DNA of 15,692 bases from JBJEQG01 sp051881635. GTDB lineage: Bacteria > Bacillota > Clostridia > Oscillospirales > Acutalibacteraceae. The notes under the pieces are model-generated. The model worked only from the letters and a program-made list of their open reading frames with translations, did no database searches and was not told where the DNA came from. The DNA is taken from contig JBJEQG010000093.1 of NCBI GenBank assembly GCA_051881635.1, positions 1 through 15,692 on the forward strand, read 5' to 3'. This document shows, in pieces, positions 12,185 to 15,692 of the stretch. Both the position numbers and the translations under genes were made by a program. How positions within the stretch are numbered: position 1 is the first letter of the stretch; the number at the start of each line of letters is the position of its first letter.

Positions 12185-13462
12185 TCAGTAGTCATAATAG
12201 CTCAAACCAAGCGACTGAAAACCTTTTTGAAACAGGAAATTTGTATCGTCATATTTTTTATACAGATTTTCGGCGTTCATAAGAACTCCAATCAGCAAAA
12301 CATCGTCCACTTCGGCGGTTGCAACAAGACAAGTCCCCGCCTCACTTGTAAATCCCGTTTTCATTCCCGTAACATTTTTATTATACAAATTGGAATAGGG
12401 ATTGATAAGGGAATTGCTGTTTTCCCAATAAAGCACTTCACCGCTGAGTGTTTCACAGTTGACGGCAAAAGTTGAACAGATTTCTTTTATAATGGGTATG
12501 GAATAGGCATAAGTCGCAATCTTTGCCAAATCTTCCGCCGTTGTGTAGTGGTCATCGTTGTGGAAACCGTCAGGCACAACAAAATGCGTTCCCGTTGCTC
12601 CAATCTGTCTTGCGGTATCATTCATCAAATCCGCAAAAACCGCCAAAGCCTCATCGTATGACAGCTTGTCATTTCCCGTATAGACACGGGCGGCATTAAC
12701 CGCCAAAACATAGGCGGCGTCATTCCCTGACGGCAACAGCAACCCTTGCAAAAGCATTTTCAAATTCATGACATAGCCGACACTGAGATAAGCGGTGCTT
12801 GAATCCTCACCGATAAGGTTAATTTCCTCTCCCACCGTAATTTCCATATCTTCGGGAATAATCGCCTGTGCCACAATCGCCGTCAAAATCTTTGTTGTGC
12901 TTGCGGGGTAGCATTTTTGCTTTCCGCCGTTATCGTACAAAACCTTGTCGTGCGTTGCGTCATACAGGAAAACATATTTCGTGGACAGTTTTTCGGCAAT
13001 TTCACTTTTGTTGGCAATTTCCGCATGGGCAAAAGTATTCTTCAACGGTTCAATTTCAATATGCGGATTGGAACTTTCCTCTTTGGAACTTTCCTCTTTG
13101 GAGCCTTCTTCATCTTTTTCCGAACTGACTTCCGTAACCGCAAGGTTTTCTTCTTTTTTTTCCGTATTTGTCTGAGCTTTTGAATTATCGGTATCGACAA
13201 CCGAAACATCATTGTTTACGGTATCCGCCACTTCAATCTGTCCAAACAGTCCCGTACAAACTGCCGTTATGCCAACCGCAAGCATGACAATAGCCAAAAC
13301 GGTTGAAAAACGCAACAAATAGGTTTGTCTGCGGCGGCGTTTTCGCTCCGCCTCTTTTTTGCGGCGAATATTTGCTTTTCTCCTGTATTCTTCACGCAAA
13401 GCTTCCTCATCAAAATTTATGCTTTCAAAAAAATCTCCGTAATCATCAGGTCTATCGCTCAT
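12185..13462 (-). CDS. PBP5-type D-alanyl-D-alanine carboxypeptidase (serine peptidase S11)
   Basis: Penicillin-binding enzyme that removes the terminal D-Ala from peptidoglycan stem peptides outside the membrane. The three active-site motifs are present: STTK with Ser-188 and Lys-191, SGN (245-247) and KTG (368-370). The 425-residue protein is unusual at both ends. It begins with about 46 cytosolic residues rich in Arg/Lys and Glu, then one membrane segment (about 49-72). A low-complexity Ser/Glu/Lys linker follows (about 80-135, with KEESS repeated twice). It stops 55 residues after KTG, so the beta-rich C-terminal domain and amphipathic anchor of classical PBP5 are missing; the N-terminal segment must anchor it. 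I chose ATG 13462 (GGGAG upstream) over TTG 13486, which has no ribosome binding site. Confidence 0.92.
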   Translation of the reverse strand: MSDRPDDYGDFFESINFDEEALREEYRRKANIRRKKEAERKRRRRQTYLLRFSTVLAIVMLAVGITAVCTGLFGQIEVADTVNNDVSVVDTDNSKAQTNTEKKEENLAVTEVSSEKDEEGSKEESSKEESSNPHIEIEPLKNTFAHAEIANKSEIAEKLSTKYVFLYDATHDKVLYDNGGKQKCYPASTTKILTAIVAQAIIPEDMEITVGEEINLIGEDSSTAYLSVGYVMNLKMLLQGLLLPSGNDAAYVLAVNAARVYTGNDKLSYDEALAVFADLMNDTARQIGATGTHFVVPDGFHNDDHYTTAEDLAKIATYAYSIPIIKEICSTFAVNCETLSGEVLYWENSNSLINPYSNLYNKNVTGMKTGFTSEAGTCLVATAEVDDVLLIGVLMNAENLYKKYDDTNFLFQKGFQSLGLSYYDY

Positions 13463-13501
13463 AACGGCTCCCAAAATCCTTTCCAACTAAAAGATAAAAT
13501 T

Positions 13502-13531
13502 ATTCTATCATTTATGAATTGCAAAAGTCAA
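13502..13531 (-). promoter_or_regulatory. Promoter of the carboxypeptidase gene
   Basis: Minus-strand TTGACT (13531-13526), an 18-base spacer and TAGAAT (13507-13502), about 40 bases before the start codon. Confidence 0.65.
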
Positions 13532-13694
13532 CACATACGCACCTGTAAAAGAAATTATAATTTTTCATGCAAAAAATTCCATAAATTTATATTGCGGAAT
13601 TACTGAAAAATTATGTATTTTTATTGCTCCCCACTTGATTTTTTTCTCAATACACGATAAAATAAATTCATGGTAAGAAATCCGCCGTCTTTTC

Positions 13695-13723
13695 TTGCAA
13701 ATATCAATAAAATATTGTACAAT
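13695..13723 (+). promoter_or_regulatory. Promoter of pgi
   Basis: TTGCAA (13695-13700), 17 bases, TACAAT (13718-13723). Start near 13730, giving a short leader that holds the AGGAGGG site. It is divergent to the carboxypeptidase promoter about 164 bases away. Confidence 0.72.
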
Positions 13724-13764
13724 AAGGTTACAACGATATGTTGGGAAATATAGGAGGGTTTATT

Positions 13765-15102
13765 ATGTCTGTTACTTTAAGCGATAAGCACCTTTCAGCC
13801 TTCATCGACAAGACTGAGTATGAAGCCATTGCACCGCAAATCAAAGCCGCTCATGAAACTTTACACAACAAAAACGGCTTGGGAAACGATTTTCTCGGCT
13901 GGGTTGACCTACCCGTCAACTATGACAAAGAGGAGTTCGCACGCATTAAACAGGCGGCGGCTAAAATCAAACAGGATACCGATGTTTTTGTTGTTATCGG
14001 TATCGGCGGCTCTTATCTCGGAGCCCGTGCCGCAATCGAATTTCTGAAATCCCCGAACTACAACGCTCTGCCCAAAGATACACCCGACATCTACTTTACG
14101 GGTAACTCTATCAGCTCTACGGCTTTATCCGAATTGCTCAAAATCTGTGAGGGCAAGAATGTTTCAATCAACATGATTTCCAAATCCGGTACAACAACAG
14201 AACCTGCAATCGCTTTCCGTGTATTCCGTGAACTTCTCGAAAAGAAGTACGGCAAGGAAGGTGCAAAAAGCAGAATTTACTGCACAACCGACAAGGCTAA
14301 GGGAACATTAAAACAACTTGCCGACAAAGAAGGCTATGAAACATTTGTTGTTCCGGACGATGTCGGCGGCCGTTATTCCGTATTGACAGCCGTTGGTCTG
14401 TTGCCGATTGCCGTTGCCGGTGCGGATATTGACGCTCTCATGGGCGGTGCTGCAAAGGCAAGGGAAGAACTCTGCGATACAGACCTCGAAAAGAACGATT
14501 GCTACAAATATGCCGCTATCCGCAACATTCTCTACCGCAAGGGCAAAGCCATTGAATTGCTCGTAAGCTATGAACCGTCATTCACAATGATGAATGAATG
14601 GTGGAAACAGCTTTTCGGCGAGAGCGAGGGCAAAAACAACAAGGGACTTTTCCCTGCGTCCGTTGTTTTCTCAACCGACCTCCATTCCATGGGACAGTTT
14701 ATTCAAGAGGGTACACGAACAATGTTTGAAACCGTTGTTCAGATTAAAAAGCCGAAATATGAAATCGAAATCGGCACAGACCCCGAAAATGTTGACGGCT
14801 TGAACTTCCTTTCAGGCAAGACCGTTGATTTTGTCAACAAGAAAGCCTTTGAGGGTACGGTTTTGGCTCATACTGACGGTAGTGTTCCGAATGTTGTTTT
14901 GGAAATGAACGACACAAGCGAGGCTGAACTCGGCTACCTGATTTATTTCTTTGAAAAAGCTTGTGCAATCAGCGGTTACACAATGGGCATTAACCCGTTT
15001 AACCAGCCCGGTGTTGAAAGCTACAAGAAAAATATGTTTGCCCTGCTCGGCAAACCCGGCTATGAAGCACAAAAAGAGGCTTTGGAAGCTCGTCTTAAAT
15101 AA
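13765..15102 (+). CDS. pgi: Glucose-6-phosphate isomerase
   Basis: Cytosolic glycolytic enzyme that interconverts glucose-6-phosphate and fructose-6-phosphate. The 445-residue protein is the short bacterial (Bacillus-like) form with two SIS domains. Visible motifs: [12 protein letters not shown] (78-89), the phosphate-binding SKSGTTTEP (139-147), PGI signature DVGGRYS (199-205), FGESEGKN with the catalytic Glu (284-291), His-307 in STDLHS, and the C-terminal signature [12 protein letters not shown] with catalytic Lys-421. ATG 13765 has AGGAGGG (13752-13758) at good spacing; the open frame reaches 13738 but that part overlaps the leader. Own promoter upstream; the P-loop gene follows after 57 bases with no terminator between, so the two are probably co-transcribed. 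Confidence 0.97.
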   Translation: MSVTLSDKHLSAFIDKTEYEAIAPQIKAAHETLHNKNGLGNDFLGWVDLPVNYDKEEFARIKQAAAKIKQDTDVFVVIGIGGSYLGARAAIEFLKSPNYNALPKDTPDIYFTGNSISSTALSELLKICEGKNVSINMISKSGTTTEPAIAFRVFRELLEKKYGKEGAKSRIYCTTDKAKGTLKQLADKEGYETFVVPDDVGGRYSVLTAVGLLPIAVAGADIDALMGGAAKAREELCDTDLEKNDCYKYAAIRNILYRKGKAIELLVSYEPSFTMMNEWWKQLFGESEGKNNKGLFPASVVFSTDLHSMGQFIQEGTRTMFETVVQIKKPKYEIEIGTDPENVDGLNFLSGKTVDFVNKKAFEGTVLAHTDGSVPNVVLEMNDTSEAELGYLIYFFEKACAISGYTMGINPFNQPGVESYKKNMFALLGKPGYEAQKEALEARLK

Positions 15103-15159
15103 ACAGACAAACAAAAAACAAAAAACCGCTTGACGGTTAAAATAAGGAGGCACACCACT

Positions 15160-15576
15160 ATGGTAACACTCATCGTAGGCAAAAAAGGCTCAGGAAAGAC
15201 CAAAAAGCTCATTGACCTCGCCGCTCAGGCTGTCGAGGCGTCCAACGGCAATGTTGTTGTTGTTGAAAAAGGCTCTAAACTTACATACGACATCACACAC
15301 AAGGCAAGACTTATTGATACCGAGGAATATGCAATCACAGGTTATGACGCATTTTTCGGTTTCCTCAGCGGTCTTTGTGCCGGCAACTACGACTTAACCG
15401 ATGTTTTGGTTGATTCCACACTGAAAATCGGTGGTCAGGACTTGAACGAGTTTGCCGAGTTCATCACAAAAGTTAATGTTCTCGCTGCAAAGTCCGAAAC
15501 AAAGTTCACATTCCTTGTTTCTTGCGATGCAGACGATTTGCCGAAAAGCATTGACGCTGTTTCCGAGAAAATCTGA
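15160..15576 (+). CDS. Small P-loop NTPase of unknown function
   Basis: A 138-residue soluble protein that I cannot assign to a characterised function. It has a clear Walker A at the extreme N-terminus, GKKGSGKT (7-14), a strand NVVVVEK (31-37), and a Walker B-like stretch DVLVDS (81-86). A helix and another strand, TFLVSCDADDLP (117-128), fit a minimal P-loop fold, shorter than most ATPases. I recall similar short ATP-binding proteins in other Clostridia, sometimes misnamed twitching motility protein PilT; that name is not supported here. ATG 15160 is chosen because AAGGAGG lies 9 bases upstream and the P-loop starts right after; an upstream start at 15130 would add ten unlikely residues. 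It lies 57 bases after pgi and is followed by a strong terminator, so it is the last gene of the pgi unit. Confidence 0.85.
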   Translation: MVTLIVGKKGSGKTKKLIDLAAQAVEASNGNVVVVEKGSKLTYDITHKARLIDTEEYAITGYDAFFGFLSGLCAGNYDLTDVLVDSTLKIGGQDLNEFAEFITKVNVLAAKSETKFTFLVSCDADDLPKSIDAVSEKI

Positions 15577-15597
15577 TTGCGGCGAGCCGCCGCTGGC
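15577..15597. repeat. Fragment of the intergenic palindromic repeat
   Basis: These 21 bases are identical to 11155-11175 of copy B and include the GCGGC-GA-GCCGC palindrome. The fragment begins at the base after the stop codon of the P-loop gene. Confidence 0.75.
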
Positions 15598-15626
15598 GAT
15601 TTATTGAACATAATTTCCAAAAACAC

Positions 15627-15665
15627 AAACAGACTTGGAGGACAATTTCTCCAAGTCTGTTTTCT
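15627..15665 (+). terminator. Rho-independent terminator of the pgi unit
   Basis: A perfect 14-bp stem (15627-15640 with 15649-15662, 8-base loop) runs into TTTTCTATT, about 50 bases after the stop of the P-loop gene. The long flawless stem could also work for a gene arriving on the other strand. Beyond it (15666-15692) I see nothing. Confidence 0.85.
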
Positions 15666-15692
15666 ATTACGGCACATTTAAATTTTTCCGAA

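Noticed and set aside
12868..13183. Overlapping plus-strand open frames opposite the carboxypeptidase linker
   Set aside because: They arise from low-complexity Ser/Glu/Lys codons on the other strand; no start signals.
15129..15137. Five-base hairpin AACCG/CGGTT between pgi and the P-loop gene as a terminator
   Set aside because: The stem is too short and no T-run follows; the two genes are more likely co-transcribed.
1..15692. Defence island, prophage, integron, CRISPR or biosynthetic cluster
   Set aside because: All 13 genes but one are recognised, 11 of them core housekeeping genes; no integrase, transposase, Cas, toxin-antitoxin or synthase genes and no spaced direct repeats were seen.

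Overview
The window looks like chromosomal housekeeping DNA from a low-to-medium GC anaerobic Firmicute. The class Clostridia is likely, perhaps close to Ruminococcaceae/Oscillospiraceae. Support: an oxygen-sensitive class III ribonucleotide reductase, an L-lactate dehydrogenase, a zinc-finger ClpE-type unfoldase, the der-plsY pair, strong AGGAGG-type ribosome binding sites and TTGACA-17-TATAAT promoters. The assignment is inference; there is no rRNA or other direct marker. I found no transposase, phage gene, CRISPR array, tRNA or rRNA.

Layout. Eleven genes lie on the minus strand and two on the plus strand at the right end. Positions 11-2332: nrdD. Positions 2333-2779 carry no gene; they hold two predicted nrdD promoters, two NrdR-type boxes 208 bp apart, three TTTCAACA repeats, a small GC palindrome and the ldh terminator. 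Then ldh (L-lactate dehydrogenase) and a D-2-hydroxyacid dehydrogenase. After a repeat-rich gap (4805-5046) comes a transcription unit, in the order of transcription cvpA-like, pgsA-like, clpE-like (8770 down to 5047), with a good promoter and an inverted repeat at the predicted transcript start. Next is der-plsY (11018 down to 8891). Positions 11019-11339 hold no gene: a leader hairpin and a -10 for der, a second copy of the intergenic repeat, and the rpmF terminator. Then a DUF177/YceD gene plus rpmF (12054 down to 11340), and a PBP5-type D-alanyl-D-alanine carboxypeptidase (13462 down to 12185). Positions 13463-13764 form the divergent control region: one promoter to the left for the carboxypeptidase, one to the right for pgi, with AT-rich DNA between (13532-13694) in which I see nothing else. 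On the plus strand, pgi is followed by a small uncharacterised P-loop gene and a strong terminator.

How the genes work together. nrdD makes deoxynucleotides without oxygen. pgi, ldh and the D-2-hydroxyacid dehydrogenase belong to glycolytic, fermentative and hydroxyacid redox metabolism. plsY and pgsA are early and late steps of phospholipid synthesis. der, rpmF and DUF177 are ribosome related. The carboxypeptidase trims peptidoglycan and the Clp unfoldase serves protein quality control.

No obvious new multi-gene system is present. The most worthwhile unexplained items are a modular intergenic palindromic repeat family (two nearly full copies, two fragments), the separated NrdR-box arrangement, the structured leaders of the cvpA and rpmF operons, and the small P-loop protein encoded after pgi.
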